A stretch of DNA of 64,000 nt from Ceratorhiza oryzae-sativae (Eukaryota; Basidiomycota; Agaricomycetes; Cantharellales; Ceratobasidiaceae), in assembly GCA_030998015.1 (NCBI GenBank), contig JARWMV010000238.1, positions 124,001 through 188,000 of the forward strand. Direction: 5' to 3'. Made by a program: the position numbers and the translations under genes. The notes under the pieces were generated by a model. The model saw only the letters and a program-made list of their open reading frames with translations. It was not told the origin of the DNA and made no database searches. Positions 35,748 to 49,016 of the stretch are shown here, piece by piece; positions within the stretch are counted from its first letter, which is position 1, and every line of letters starts with the position of its first letter.

Positions 35748-37221
35748 AGGGGCCACAGGGCAACGTTGTATCCTTGAATGAATAGATTCTGTGATAAATC
35801 ATTTTGCGTTGGGCTTTGCCGTCGCTGAGGCTCGAATGGAGTATTGGACAAAGTCCGAGGCAGAAGTGAGAATAACGAGTCTTTTGAAATCGAAGATAAG
35901 AACTCATAACTCGCCACTGGGTCATCAGCTAGTTTGAAGCCGAGGTTCTCTCGAAAGCTTGTCAGCCAATAATGCGGGGCGAGAGCCTGCGAGTGCTTCA
36001 ACAGACAATTCGGATTCGCTAATGGCCCCCTTTACTCGGGTCGGAGTAACAGTAGCCGCACGTTGGAGGTGATTTCGATAAATGAAAGGATGTGGACTCG
36101 CACCCATCAATTAGTAGGGATAATTAAACAACGGTGGTTTATCGTGCTATTCCCAAAAGGTCCTGTGGATCGCCTAGTTCCGGGCCAGAGTCGACCTTGT
36201 CCATCATCAATACTATCAAGTATTTGACCCTAATTCTCCAACTCGTGACCCGGGCTCATATAGCACTGAAACGATGCGAGGCAAAGTGAAGAACAAGCCA
36301 AGCGACCGCGTGTGATTCAGCAAACCGACACAAGGCATTGTCCCAAGACTGTGCATATTGAACACTGGCACTATCTCACGACCGCCGCGGCCTATGACAT
36401 AACAAGAAATACAAAGACCCAATCGAGTCGGGCGTCCCTCTCTTAGGCTTATTTGGAAGACAGAGTCGTTGTTTGGCACAAGAACGCAGATGAGCTCTAC
36501 CAACAGATTCTTGCTGTCGATCATGCGAGCTTCGGATCTTCTCTCGCCCGCACGTCGATCACGAAGAGCCAAGAGCGCGCCGCCTCCCGTACGCGAGCCG
36601 ATGGCCGGTCGTCGTTGAGTACAAGATTGTGTGGGCGCCAATCTCAGCCCGAACTGGTACATCTGTCCGGCTGCCACCCGCCAATCAGAGGACGTCAATC
36701 AGCCCGATCTGCCAAACGCCTTGACGACGGATTATATGCGTGTCAGACACGTTACTGACTCATAGCATAGCATGCAACGCGCAAGAGGCATGTTGATAAA
36801 ACGTGAATTACAAGTCATTTACATCTATCTATGTACAGCCATGTATGTAAAACACGCCGCACGCGACCATCAATGGTACTGCCTCTTGCCATCGTCATCG
36901 TAGTCGTCCAACCGGTCTACGGATCATCTATCCGAGGGCTGAATAGGTGAGAGTTAGAGAAGAGAATGGAGCAAAGCCTAAAGGTCGTTACGGTTGGTGG
37001 GGATAAGTTAAAAAAATCGTGAGGATTGCAGTTGCAAAGTGCAGGGTCCGATGGGATGTGGGGATACAAAACGGATGAAACAGGGACAAGTCAAAAACAT
37101 TGGGCACAACGAAAATAATCTGGGAAAACTAGAAGCGGACACGTAGCCGGGCGTTAGAGCCAGGGAAGAACGGCGCCGAACCCACCCGCCAAAGAATAAA
37201 AATAAGCAGGCAAGCGCCGGA
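35748..37221. other. Intergenic, no gene recognised
   Basis: About 1.5 kb. A 160-codon minus-strand frame at 36216-36698 overlaps a plus frame and has no domain, so I do not call it. Confidence 0.4.
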
Positions 37222-38134
37222 TCATCGGTCTGACGTCGGTGGCGACGACGCTCGCTCCACAACGGGTGAGACATGGAATCGAACAGACTTGGGCACGTTA
37301 AGGATCGGCGGAATGGGTGTTGGACTGGCTGAACTAGACCGCCCGAAGAGTGCGTCTTTGATACTGAATCGGGAGCGGTGGCGACGTGAGCTCGCAACGC
37401 TGGTCGCGGCAGTGGTAGTGCTTCCCGTGCGAGTGCTGGTACTCATGAGTGACGTTGAAGCGAGGGACGTGGATGATGCAGTGGATGCACCGCTGTTGAT
37501 GGAAGACTTTTTGAGCGACGAGCGCGGCCGGGGGTGGGGGCAGTGGTGTGGATGTTTGACGGGTGAGCGGGACGCGTGCGGGGCGCAAGCCGGTCTACAT
37601 GTGCGACTGAATGAGCGAATGAATTAGATTGGTTCTGTATTGGACGTACAACGAAGCCGGCTGCGATTTGTTGGACCGTTGGGGGTTTGGATGAAGTCGA
37701 GACCTCGGGGATCCGTATTTGGGCCACCGCGGTCTCTTCAGCTGTTGAAGTCGTAAACTATGGGGGAGACGTCAACGCCAGTTTGCCGGCCGGAATGACA
37801 GGACACGTACATGGGTCGTTGATCCAGCTGGCTTCTTGGTCACGCCGATGCTAAACGATCGCTTGACGGACGTGAGCACTTTCATCGCGCTCTTGGGCGC
37901 CGACGGGCCACTCGGTTCTTGTGCGTATATGTCGCTTGGATACGGGTGCTGAGCTGGCTGCGTAGACCGCCTGGCGGGTGGGATTCCGGCTCGGTCCGAG
38001 TTGTAGCGCGTGGTCTGAGGTCGCCCGAGTCCGATGCTGAGCGCGGGGTCGGACATGTTGGCGGCGTGTTTGGAGTGCGAGCGGTAGGCCGAGGGCGGCG
38101 CAGACGTCGTGCTCGTGCGTGGTCGTTGGGTCAT
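37222..38134 (-). CDS. Ser/Thr/Pro-rich protein, function unknown
   Basis: Exons on the minus strand: 38134-37811, 37757-37650, and a last exon of about 37506-37222; about 238 residues. Composition is low-complexity with phospho-type motifs (KVLTSVKRSFSIGV, SSRRHRSRFSIKDALFG, PKSVRFHVSP). The first two exons join in phase 0. The third exon's start is uncertain: the frame that reads SRFSIKDALFGR needs an acceptor inside the region, and 37507 is the one that fits, giving a 143-nt intron. No domain or membrane segment is seen. It is divergent from the transporter at 38285, sharing about 150 bases of promoter. Confidence 0.5.
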
Positions 38135-38284
38135 GGGGAGGAGCAAGCGTGCAGGTGGAGGTGTCGGGAGCCCGACGGAGAAATATGGGATGTTTATTTG
38201 CACATCCACCCGGCGCTTAGTGAGACTAGTCAGCAGCACCACATGGCTGTTCCCCGTATCGCTCCTAGACTGCTCGTCCACCAC

Positions 38285-40074
38285 ATGGCACGAACGTATG
38301 GCGCCGCCTCTACCGACCGCGATGACGGTGTCGGCGAACACGACAACGCGCCCCTCCTCGGCAATGCGCCCCCCAAGATTGTGGAAGCCGAGCTCGAAGA
38401 CGGACATGCGACCATCGCGAGTTGCGTCGGGAACTTGGCCAACACGATCATTGGCAGCGGGATGCTCACCTTTCCACTTGCAAGTCTTTCTGTGCCATTT
38501 CCTGTGTGCTTTTAATCGTGTTGCGTAGGTTATGGCTTCGGGAGGCATCATTCCAGGCGCTCTCACGTGTATCACATCGGGGTGCATCGGCGCGCTCGGC
38601 CTGTGGATGCTGAGCCGCTGCGCCACCCGCACTCCCCACCGTCGCTCCTCCTTTTTCGCCGTCTCCAAGATCACATTCCCTGCTGCCGCTGTCTTTTTCG
38701 ATGCAGCCATTGCTATCAAATGCTTTGGCGTATCCATTAGGTACCGTCTGTCCCTTGGCCGTCACTCTGCCCCGCTTACCCCGCATTAGCTACCTCATCA
38801 TTATCAAAGGTCTAATGCCCAAGGTCGTTCACTCGTTCTACCACGTCTTTACCGCCCCAGATGTCAACCCCCCATGGTGGGCTGTCTCTGGCCACGTGTG
38901 GATATTCATCTTTCTTGCGTTCCTGGCGCCACTGTGCTTCCTTCATCGTCTAGACAGCCTTCGTCACACAAGCTACGTTGCCCTCTTTTCAGTTTGTGAG
39001 TCTTTCAGGTTGCATCAAGTGAGCAATAGCTCATTCCGCCACGTTGGATAGTCTATCTTGTCGGCGTTGTGATTGTGTGCTACTTTTTCCCTCCAAAGGG
39101 TATCATTGAGCGCGGCGAAGTCCATCTCGTCCACATTGACAAGTCGTTTATCTCCACGTTCCCTGTCCAGGTCTTCGCCTTTACATGCGCACAGAATGTA
39201 CGTCTCACCGCACGTACATGATACCCTCACTCACGTTGGATACAGCTGTTCCCATTGTACAACGAGATCCGCTCCAATACCCAAGCTAGGATGAACCTCG
39301 TCATTTTCACCTCCATATTCTCCGCGGTCGGAACCTACGAAATCATTGCGCTCTTTGGATATCTCACATTTGGTTCCAAGGTCGGACCCAATATCATCGC
39401 CATGTACCCATCGACGACGCTGTTTATTGCGATTGGTCAATTTGCGATCGTGATCATGGTCATGTTTTCCTATCCGCTTCAGGTGCATCCCTGCAGAGGA
39501 TGTCTTGACAAGGTTTTCTATGGTGGACACAAGCACACTGAGCCTGCTCAGGAGACCGACGAGGACGAGGACGAGGCACTAGCTGAGGCGATGGACCCAC
39601 ATGGTGCCCATGGACAGATGACTATGGCAAGACATGTTGCTTTGACAGTGGGGATCGTCGGGTGTGGGTTTGCGATTGCATACTTTGTGGACGACCTTCA
39701 GCTCGGTGAGTTCTCGAGTGCTACAGCGCTCAGGCCGGATACTTGACTTGGGCTGGCAGTGCTGTCCTTTGTCGGCTCGACTGGTTCGACAACAATCTCG
39801 TTTATCCTGCCTGGACTATTTTACTTCAAGGTATGCTTCACTATGGTTTTACAATGATGTTGCCGTGCTGATGACATGATTCCAGCTGTTCCGTAATGAC
39901 CCAGGACACAGCCGCGTCTTGCTTGGAGCAGCGCTTGCGCTTGCACTGTATGGTGCACTCATCTTTGTGTTCTGGCAAGTTTGTTTGACAAACCATTTCT
40001 TCCCGATGCTGATGGAGCCATACAGTTTGACTTTTAATATCATGAAGGTTATCGATGCGCATCGAGCGCTCTAG
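38285..40074 (+). CDS. SLC38/AVT-type amino acid transporter
   Basis: Seven exons: 38285-38479, 38529-38740, 38790-38995, 39052-39197, 39246-39705, 39760-39830, 39886-40074 (the last possibly split). About 480 residues. An upstream in-frame ATG at 38243 could add 14 residues. The family signature opens the core: ASCVGNLANTIIGSGMLTFPL, then MASGGIIPG. Hydrophobic helices continue through YLIIIKGLMP, WIFIFLAFLAPLCFL, FAIVIMVMFSYPLQ and LSFVGSTGSTTISFILPG. These features fit vacuolar amino acid exporters (Avt5-7) or sodium-coupled SLC38 proteins. Intron 1 needs a GC donor (CTT|GCAAGT). In the last exon a 51-nt segment bounded by GC and AG (39975-40025 approx.) is open in frame, so both a spliced and an unspliced end are possible. 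Confidence 0.82.
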
Positions 40075-41302
40075 TAGAATGGATTATTTAGGATTTGGAC
40101 TGCTTATAATTCTCCTATCATTTGTGTAGTTTTCTCTCGGAATCGATCGGGTGGCACTTTTTTTTTTTTGCCTTTTGGTTATGCAGTGTGTGGATCGAAT
40201 CCGAAGGCCGCTTGGGCGCGCCGGTGAGTTGAGAACGGGGTACAGCACGGACACTTGTCCGGATTCATAAGGGTGTGCTATACAAATATCCTTGAGCTCC
40301 AACGGTTTGGATGTCGTTATGGAGTGCCAAGACTACCTTGGGTGCCGGCGGACTTTGGGAGACGCGATACGGACGCCCAAGAGCGTGCTAGACCAAAATA
40401 ACCAGAATAACGCCCACGATCTGCCTTGTCCGACAGGGGATAGGTGGCCAATATGAGATCAAACAGATGGGAGAGGCAAGGAAAGACAAAAGAAAGAGCC
40501 GGACGGTAGAATAGAGCTTATGTCCGGTCTGCACGATCCGATCAAGCCGGTTGCTTGTGTCGAAACTCGTCTTATCTCGGAGTTGTTGTACATCCTACTC
40601 GTCTATTCATTTTAACTGCACTTAGCCATGTGGGGTAGACTTCTCCAGCCTGGGGCCCAACGATTGCAGATCGCGAAGTATTGGGTTTCTACAGGGCAAG
40701 CTCTAGCGGCGGCGATGTTGTGCACATTCTAACGATCGCCTGTTTGGAGGCAGAGTGCTGGCCACGTTGAAGCGTCGGGCCCGGTGCAGAGTCGTGTGAA
40801 CGCCGTTGGGATAATAGAATTAATTTATCCTTGTACGGACAGGCGTGTTGTTCTCTCTACGCGAGCACCGCTCAGAAGGCGGCCAAGGGATAGACGCTCA
40901 TCGCTGCATCGCCAAGCGGGGCGGGATCCGATTGGGGTTGTTGAGCATACGCGATCTCCTTTGTGCTCAGGTCGAACCGAAGCAACGCGCGGTGCAATCT
41001 CCAGCGACGAAAATACAGTATTTTGCCACATTGGCCGGACTGGCGTGGTGTATATAAACTGGTGAATTATATGCTGCCGACAATCATTCACATACAGTGG
41101 TGAGTCGCGCGGTTCAGGGCCGGTCAGGCTGGGCGTTTGCGTCTGGAGAGCGAGGCGGCGCCGGATTGTACCCTCCACCACCACCGCGCCTGTTTCTCTG
41201 TTGGGCTACACTACTCATGCGCTTGTCTGTTTTAATTCTCTAGTCGCCGCTTTCGTTTTTTGCTTGCTTCTGTTTCTGCCCCGCTCCCATCTCCCATCTG
41301 TA
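40075..41302. other. Intergenic, upstream of the R3H gene
   Basis: Contains a T-run (40157-40168). Open frames at 40784-41184 overlap on both strands without any domain. I see no RNA gene. Confidence 0.4.
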
Positions 41303-44085
41303 ATGGCATCCAGTACGTGCTTTTCCACACAGATCACACACATGCGCTCATCTTGCCCGAATAGGTCTACCACCCACTCCTCGCAGCTCTGCGTCGGCGT
41401 CGGCGTCGCGCCCGAGTCCGACTCCGCAGAACGACCAGCCATCGGCGACGCACTCGTGTCCGTCATCTGCAATCCCGTCGCCTGCGCCATCGGCCGAGGC
41501 AGCGCTCATAGCATCTCTCACCGCGCCGCTCTCATCCGAACTGCGCGCCGACGAACCAGACCAGACCATCGTCGAAGCGCTCGGCACCAAGGACAGGCTC
41601 TTTGTGCTCAAGCTCGGCGACGAGTTTGAAAAGCTCCTGAACGAACGAGGGTGAGCCGTCGTTTTTTTTTTTCTCTCTTAGTCTTGGGGGGAGGGGGTGT
41701 CGTCGTGACACATACCCACACCCACACTCTCGGTGCGGATTACTCATGCTGTACTGTTTTGGTTCATGGCGGTAGGAGCACGCCTGGGAAGCGGTGTACG
41801 TACTCGATCACGTCTTCGTACCAGCGCCTGCTTGTACACCGATGTGCCCAGTACTATCGGCTTACGGTCGAGGTCGAAGGAAAGTTGATTGCGGTCAGTG
41901 TTGGCCCAGAATCGCGAGTGTACGTCTATTTTCACATCCCGGTCCCCCCCCCCCATTCCATGGCTCATTGTCACTCATTTATTCTACCTCCTGCCGTGGA
42001 ATACCCATGCTCTGTTTTTCTTGGTCAAATGAATCGATCGTGGTACAGTCCCAAATCCCGTATCGCCGAGATTGCACCTCAAGAGAAAACGGCCGCTCCG
42101 ACGTTCAAGATTATGCGTCGAAGTGCCGATGAGCGCGTGCGTGCGAAGCAACCCGGGCGAAATGACTCGACCGAGGACGATCAGGGTGACGGCACCGCTG
42201 CGACCGATGAGCCCAAGCGCCGACCACAAATGACGATAGAGGAACGCACTGCCGCATACGAGCAAGCCCGGTCCAGAATATTCGAAGGGTTCCAGGAAAA
42301 GGAGGCCCAACCATCTCCACCTCTGGCCAAACGTGACTCGGGCAACTCTGAGGTCAGTGGCCTGTTTGTTGTTGTGGCTTGCCCTCGAGATCGGTTTGAT
42401 TGATGCTCCGATACTTAAAGGGCCGCTGGGTCGACAAGCAGCGGAGATCCGACTTGTCTTCCTCCTCTCGCGGCTCACCTATACCTCAAGACGGCGTATC
42501 GATCCCAGCTCACTATTATCCCCCGATGCTCTTTAATCCCAACACTCCAAGCGGCCAAGTTCAGGTTCAATCTCCCCATTCATACGACCCCTCAGTCGGC
42601 CAGCAGATGCAGTACCCCATGTATGGGCCCCAGGCTTCCTACTATCCCATGTACGGATATTATCCGCAACACCAGTACGACCCAAGGCAGGGTCATCCAG
42701 GGATGCAAATGTACCCGCCTCCACCTCCGGGTACCTATCCCTCGTTCCTCCCGCCTCAACATGTGTCGACCTGGCCACCGATGCAACATGCACAACCTCC
42801 ACCGATGCAATTTCAGCCCCAGCCGCAAACGCAGGTTCAGCCGGTTGATGCACAGCGATACGCATTTCCGCCAATGACACCTACCCCGCAGCAGCAGGGT
42901 CGTCCCACGCCCTCGATGCCTCCTCCTATGCCCCCGCAGTTGCAAGGACATATGCAAATGGCATCCCAACAACAAAACGACCCATTCCCCCCTGCTCAGT
43001 ATATGCAACCTTACCAGTATGGTGGGATGATGCACCAGCCAGTCCTCGTGCCTACCCCTCCTGAGGGTCCTTCCAGCGTGCATTCGTCTCGATCTGTCTC
43101 CCGCAACGGCCATGGTCATGGTCCCGGGAGCGTCGGGTCAAATGGCGGTGGCGCAAAAGGTCCGCGAGGCTCCGCGCACTCGTCTGCTTGGAGCGCATCA
43201 ACGGTTGCGACTCCTATGAGGAGTGTCACTGGAATGAATAGACGATTATCTGCTAGTTCTAGCTCGGCAAGCGCATATTCTAGCTCTGGTGGAGGCCCAG
43301 GGAGTGGCTCTCGTACCCCGGCCGACGAAACGGCCTCAGTCGCGGTAAGATTGCTATTTGGTCGTGTGAAGGTTGGCGCTGACTTTTTTCTTCATACTTC
43401 TTTGGACCAGTCGTCGACATCGTCGTCTTCATCGCGCCGTACGTATACCTCCACGTCGACCACCTCCAAACACCCTCTCCCACCTCGACCGGACTGGGCC
43501 GTCGGTCTTCTTGCCGACCCGCCGCTCTCTCGCACGACATCGTCCAGCTCGACCGATAGTCGGATCCGTATGGGTTCACGCTCCTCATCGGGTAACCAAA
43601 TCCCCCGAGCGTCGTCAGTCAAGCATTCGGCAGCTAACCCTTCAGACTTTCCGCCATTGAATGGAAACGGAAACAGCAACGGGGGCCCGAACGGAGGGAT
43701 AAGAACCGGTGCGTGGGGCCGAGATGGTTCGCCTGCATCCTTGTTTGGAAACGCGTCGAATCCGATGGGCGTGGGCATGGGTCCGAACAATTCTTCGACT
43801 GGAAGTCTCAACACGACGAACCCGAATGGCAACGTCCCCGTAAACGCGAACGCGAACGCGAACCCGCGCCGATTCGACGCCACAGACGGTTTCGGCCGAC
43901 CACCACCCAAATCGTTTGGGCTGTACAACCCGGGTACCGGCACTGGTCCAGCCGCTCTACCTGTGCAAGTTCGAAGTGTTCAAGAGGGCGGCACGAATCC
44001 TAGTCCCAGCGCAGGAGCTGGCGATGCGCTTGCCGACCAGGTAGCAAAATTAAGTGTAGTAGACGGAAGCGGGGCTGCGGCATGA
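41303..44085 (+). CDS. R3H-SUZ RNA-binding protein
   Basis: Six exons: 41303-41312, 41365-41650, 41776-41919, 42049-42352, 42421-43344, 43411-44085; about 780 residues. The R3H domain runs from DRLFVLKLGDEFEKLL to SSYQRLLVHRCAQYYRL, with the R-x3-H core in RLLVHR. The SUZ region follows: APTFKIMRR and MTIEERTAAYEQARSRIF. The rest is Gln/Pro/Tyr-rich (MQYPMYGP, HQYDPRQG) then Ser-rich, with SDFPPLN and the late RPPPKSFGLYNP. R3H-SUZ proteins (R3HDM/encore group) bind single-stranded RNA and affect mRNA fate. The low-complexity half is a candidate for condensate formation. The first exon has only 10 coding bases. Confidence 0.82.
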
Positions 44086-46477
44086 CTATAGACAGTGTGC
44101 TTGTTATCATTTTTCTTTTGAGCGTGGTGCTCTTATATGTGTGGTTTTGATGCACTTTTTGTTGTACTTTGAGATTGTTAGTTGTAGCAATTCATCTGTG
44201 GTTTGATTATCCTATTTCGAGTGAAGTCAATGAACAAATGGGATGCCAAGCGCCCATCAATCAAAACATCGGGCAAGCGGTCTTCTTTCGATCACCGAAG
44301 CCCGAGGAGGCCGCAAGGTGGAGCAACTAAACCTCCTGTTCTCGCATGTTGGTAGCTGTACAACATGATACACGCGGTATAGAAAATCTGATGTGACTCT
44401 ATCTCACGGCGTTTCTCGCCGAGCCAATTGCAAAACCCTCCGAGCAAATCGGGATACAATCATGGAGGCTTGGTACACTTCAGCAAACCGGTAAGCTTAA
44501 CATCGGAACTCATCCCACGCAGGTTCGGATTAATCCGTTCATCCAGGTAGTCAGAGCCGTGGGCAGACACGAGTCATGCAGAGCCTCGGCTCCCATGGCT
44601 CACGAACTTCGGTATGTTCCAGTTAGCATCCATCCGACTGAGAAAAAGCAGACTAGACAACTCACTAGCTATAGAGGAGCCGGCACGTTCCTGTCCTTTT
44701 AGCGAACAGCGGTCGTCACCGACACTGGCCCCTCAAACCGGGGTAGCGCGTCGGCCATCCCTCGTCCCGTCTCGTCTTCACAGACTCAAGGCCACCGTCA
44801 GGGAGCAGCGTGTAACTCTGGAAAGAGTCAACTAACTTGCTTGGATGGACTTGGCGTCTGCAGGCTGGCGGAGACGGAACTGCGTAGTGGAGCATTTTTT
44901 ATGTGCCTGGCTGCGGGTTGCACGTTATTGGCACTGTGTGAGACCACTCACCTGATAACACTTGCCACTATACAATTATCACACCCCTAAATCGGGGGCC
45001 ACCCTCCAACCACTTCACCTGTCTCTGTTCCCAATACGCTACGAACAAGATCGGCCATCACGTCTCACTCTATCAACAAATGGCCTGATGCTGTTCTTGT
45101 TTCGCCAAGAATAGCCAATGCCACTCTGTCCGACTTGGACAGTCCCTTTGGCGCCTTGAAATTTGGCTGGCTCCTCTGTGCGTATACAGGAACCCGGGAG
45201 GGCGGCGCGCAGGGTACGCGATCGCGCGGGTGTACGAGTCAGGTATAAGGCGCCTGCTACCCCGGCATAGTTGATAATGGATATGTCCGACTCGTCTCTT
45301 GAAGAATTGCCCAACCTCCAAGCCGCCGGTCTGGAACTGGACCATTGGCGGGGCAACAGGGTCAGGGCTGGCAACCGTTCGGCTCACCAATACGGCGGAC
45401 ACGCAGCGCAAACGGGAGTTCTGGTGAGGGACGAGCACGTAGACCACAAGGCGTGATGTACGGCAGACTTGCCGTATGGAGTAGGACACTGAGTATGACT
45501 ATGGTAAACTCAAGCTCGCACTCGGTGAGCGTGGGGTGAACGGCGAGTAAGATTGTCGAATAGAATGATGGCAGGGTGGAGCGCGGGATAGCGATAGTAT
45601 AGGACGAGCAATATCGGTTGAAGTTTTTACCGCGGGTGAGAAGAAAGGTAGTAGCGGGGCGAAGGACGGGATCATGGACTGTCTGAATGGTTGGACCAAG
45701 TATATTGCGGGTTATTCTACATATCAGGACCAGGCTTAGCAAGCGGAGTGAGTATATGCATTAAATTCATCATGTGTCGCTATGCGTTATAGGAGAGTGT
45801 TTATTAGAGGAATTATTTCTACAGATGCAGTGGGTGGGGGAAGGGAGAATAAGTGCTGTACTTATACATCTTGGGGATGGCTATTATAAGAGGAAGTAGG
45901 ACACAGTAAGAGTATGTGATAAATGGGCGGCGTATGTTATAGTTTGTTTGTGTCACTACCGGGTCGAAGCCATAGACATGCATTGCTCAGGCGGGCCCAA
46001 TGTAAAAACTACAAAAGGCTGGTAATCTGCATCGGAGCGAATACAGTTATGTATCTGAGGGCTTTTGCCGAGATGCACTTGATTTTTCTTGTGTTACCCA
46101 TGCAAGCACACTTTGCGCTCGCAACTGGCGTTTCGACTCCAACCCGGTCTGCAGAGCCGACTGGTCTCAAGGTGAGTGATGTGGAAAACGGGCGTGTTGA
46201 ACGCCATCCATTATTTCGTGCACTCTCCGAAAAAAAGCCTACACGAAGATCGAACAGAAGATAAAGAAGCGGATACAAGAGAACATGAAGGGTCGTGGTG
46301 TTAGTACATAGAAAAGTTTTTGTGAACTTCCGGCACAACTCAAAAACGTGGAAAACATGCAGATAGGGAAATGCAACGTGGGTGTATGTGGGTGTAACGA
46401 GGGCGTGTTGAAGACCTCGTGAAGTGCTAAAATAAATTATCGGCTCATTTTCAGTCCATGGTTGGAGTGGGGATGAT
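44086..46477. other. Long convergent intergenic region
   Basis: About 2.4 kb between two converging genes. Overlapping open frames at 45039-45742 on both strands and at 45923-46264 (plus) have no domain; one near 45345 is low-complexity Gly/Gln. I call no gene, but a small unannotated gene could be present here. Confidence 0.35.
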
Positions 46478-48681
46478 TTATGCCTTGAGGGCTTTTGCAT
46501 GCGAGTCACCGTTGATTTTAATGCCCAAGACTTCACCGTTAAGTTTGGCCACTGAATCGTCCCCGTTGGCCTTGAGTCCAGCATCAGCAAGGAAAAGGCG
46601 GAAGATCGCTTCGCGGTCTTGGAAATCGTTATGCACGACATTGACGAGGAAGTACTCGTCCATCATCTCCTTAATCAGCTTGCGGCTTGGGGAATCAGGT
46701 TCATAGATCTGAGCCCACTGGCATCCAAGTTCGAATGCCTCGTCCTAATATCACATAACCTCAGCCCTACGCAATATCAATGGTAATGAGCAACATACCT
46801 TCCAAGCCATAAAGCTAACAGCTTCAACGATCGTCGGTTGAATAATTTCCTTGCCCGGGAAGACGCCCCAGGTGACTGCTGTTGGGCCCTCGCTGGTGCT
46901 GTTCGTCTTGAGATCCCCCTGCTTGTTGATCGCATAGTATGTAACATCCGAATCGCGCTCGATACGCTTGAGAAGTACTTTGAGCTGCTCGGGGCTCACG
47001 AAAAACTCGAGGTAAGCCTATGCATATACTTTGAATAAGTATGTGCCGACGGGAGACCTCCAAACGTGGCGCACCTTTTGGTACACATATCCGTTCTTGG
47101 GTCCCCATCCAAAGACCTTGTCATCGCTTCGAGCGCCATCGACTGCCGGCTGAGAGTTGATTGTCAAGTATCCGAGCTCGTTGAGGCGTGCAAGCTGCTG
47201 GCCGATGACCATCATCTCTGTCGACGGTGGCTGGTCAGACCACGGCAAAGCCTTGAGCTGGTTAGTGCAGAATCCTGAAAAGAGTTTCCTAATATCCTCG
47301 AGCGTAGTAGGCGTTCCCCAAATTTTGCGGCCCTCTTCAGGCTAGTGATGCAAGCGATGAGATAAAGTAGCGCAAGAGCGGTTATATTGCATACCGTTTG
47401 CTTGATCCAAACTCCATATCCATCGAGTTCACCATACGCAGGCGAACGAGCATCACCAAAACGACCGTTCGGGTACTCGTCCCAGTTCTCAGTACGCGAG
47501 AGGTATGACTTGGTACGGTTTGCCCAAAAGATCGGACGAATAGTCTCGGTGCGCCGAGTAGGGGTGAGCGACTGCCTCCACGGCAGTGGCTTGATCGTCT
47601 CGACGCGTGGGACGAAGTTTAATTCTTCCAGAAGCATCTTAGTGCCCTTTTCGAGATTCATCGTGTAGAAATGAAGGCCCTTGATCCCAATGTCCGCGTT
47701 GAGGATCTTTCGACACAAATCAGCAACGAGCTGTGTACCGAGTTCTCGAACTTTTTCGTCATTGTTCTTGTGCGGCTCGAGGATATCCATGAGGCTCTGG
47801 GGAATCTCCGTCTTGCTGAGGCTCGTCGCCCGAATAAAGCCGTTCCATGTTTGGATTGGGTTGATTCCTGGTACGATCGGGATGGTGATGCCCGCGGCGC
47901 GGGCAGCCTTGACCCATCGGATGAAAACGTCCGCGTCGTAGAACATCTGGGTGAAGATAAAGTTCACCCCCGCGTCGCACTTTTCCTTGAGCCACTGCAT
48001 CTCTTGTGCAGCCTCAGCCTCAGGGAGTGTAATAGTCTGAGGGAAACCGGCAACAGCAATGTCGAAGTAGTCACCATACTCTTTACGAATGTGCCGAACA
48101 AGATCAATACCGTGCTGGAAGCCACCCTGGACGGTCGTCCATTCTTCCTGTCCAGATGGCGGGTCGCCACGCAGAGCGAGGATATTCCGACAACCGGCTG
48201 CTTTCGCTTCCTAAAACACAAATAGGGTGTTAGCTAGCCATCAATCATTCTCGCTCAGTGACAGACCCTCAGTGCAACGTCGACTTTTTCCTGGGGCATA
48301 TTCGTGCACGTCAAGTGCATGCATGTTTCTACACCAATAACACCCTGGCAGGTCTTTACGAGCTCAGAGGTAAGATCGGAAGTTCGGCCGCCTGCATTCC
48401 TGTCGAGTCCCACCGACATGAGCTCTGCGGCACCGAGAATGAATTTTCAGCTGCTTACCATGTAATATCTACAAACTCTGGACCGAGTCCACGCATACGC
48501 TCGATACGATCGAGAAGATTCTGCAAGCCCTACGCGTTTTTTTTGCAGCGTGAGCAAATGGGAGGCGCGTTTTGAGAGCGACAGAGACGCATACCTGTGC
48601 GGTGCGGGGCGGAAAGTATTCAAATGACCACCACACACGGCCGTCCTTCTCAGCCTGGGCGATTTTCTGTGTAACTTTCAT
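46478..48681 (-). CDS. Methylenetetrahydrofolate reductase
   Basis: Seven exons on the minus strand: 48681-48595, 48529-48459, 48399-48267, 48210-47395, 47341-47075, 47017-46799, 46744-46478; about 619 residues, the usual eukaryotic length. It reduces 5,10-methylene-THF to 5-methyl-THF, which feeds methionine synthesis. The N-terminal TIM barrel shows WWSFEYFPP with the catalytic Glu, MHLTCTNMP, LALRGDPPSG and FIFTQMFYDADVF (FAD and folate sites). The C-terminal half (WGWGPKNGYVYQ-like region, AYLEFFVSPEQ, QPTIVEAVSFMAWKDEAF) is the regulatory domain that binds S-adenosylmethionine in the eukaryotic family. I cannot say whether this is the Met12 or Met13 type. Confidence 0.94.
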
Positions 48682-49016
48682 AACTCGATGGGGAAGCTGG
48701 TCTAAGGTAGAGGGGAGAAGACGTCTAAAGCGAAAAGCGAGTCAAGTGGAGAAGTGATCGTGAACGTTTTATTGATTTGGAATGTGTTGCATTACGTAAG
48801 AATGGGGTAATGCTCAAATGGGGTGACTTGGGCATTTTCGACACGTTGTTTTTTCCCGTCAGATCAAGGAGAGGTAATATTCCTTCAAGAAACATTAGGT
48901 CGAATACAGGACATCCAGACGTACTAGGAGATATAAATACAAACCGAGAATCCATACAAAACAATAATCATCATGCCATCCCATTCTATAGGTCGTTAGA
49001 ATCGTCAGGTTTATAT
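48682..49016. other. Intergenic, promoter side of MTHFR
   Basis: Lies between the MTHFR start and the stop of the next minus-strand gene. AT-rich near 48890-49000. No gene seen. Confidence 0.45.

Noticed and set aside
36216..36698. 160-codon minus-strand open frame
   Set aside because: No domain, overlapping plus-strand frame, and no splice partners.
37772..38737. 321-codon minus-strand frame spanning the divergent promoter and the transporter's first exons
   Set aside because: Its upstream part is antisense to the conserved transporter exons; only the part from ATG 38134 has its own splice-compatible continuation.
46009..46641. 210-codon minus-strand frame beyond and over the end of the MTHFR gene
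   Set aside because: It overlaps the last MTHFR exon in another frame and has no domain.
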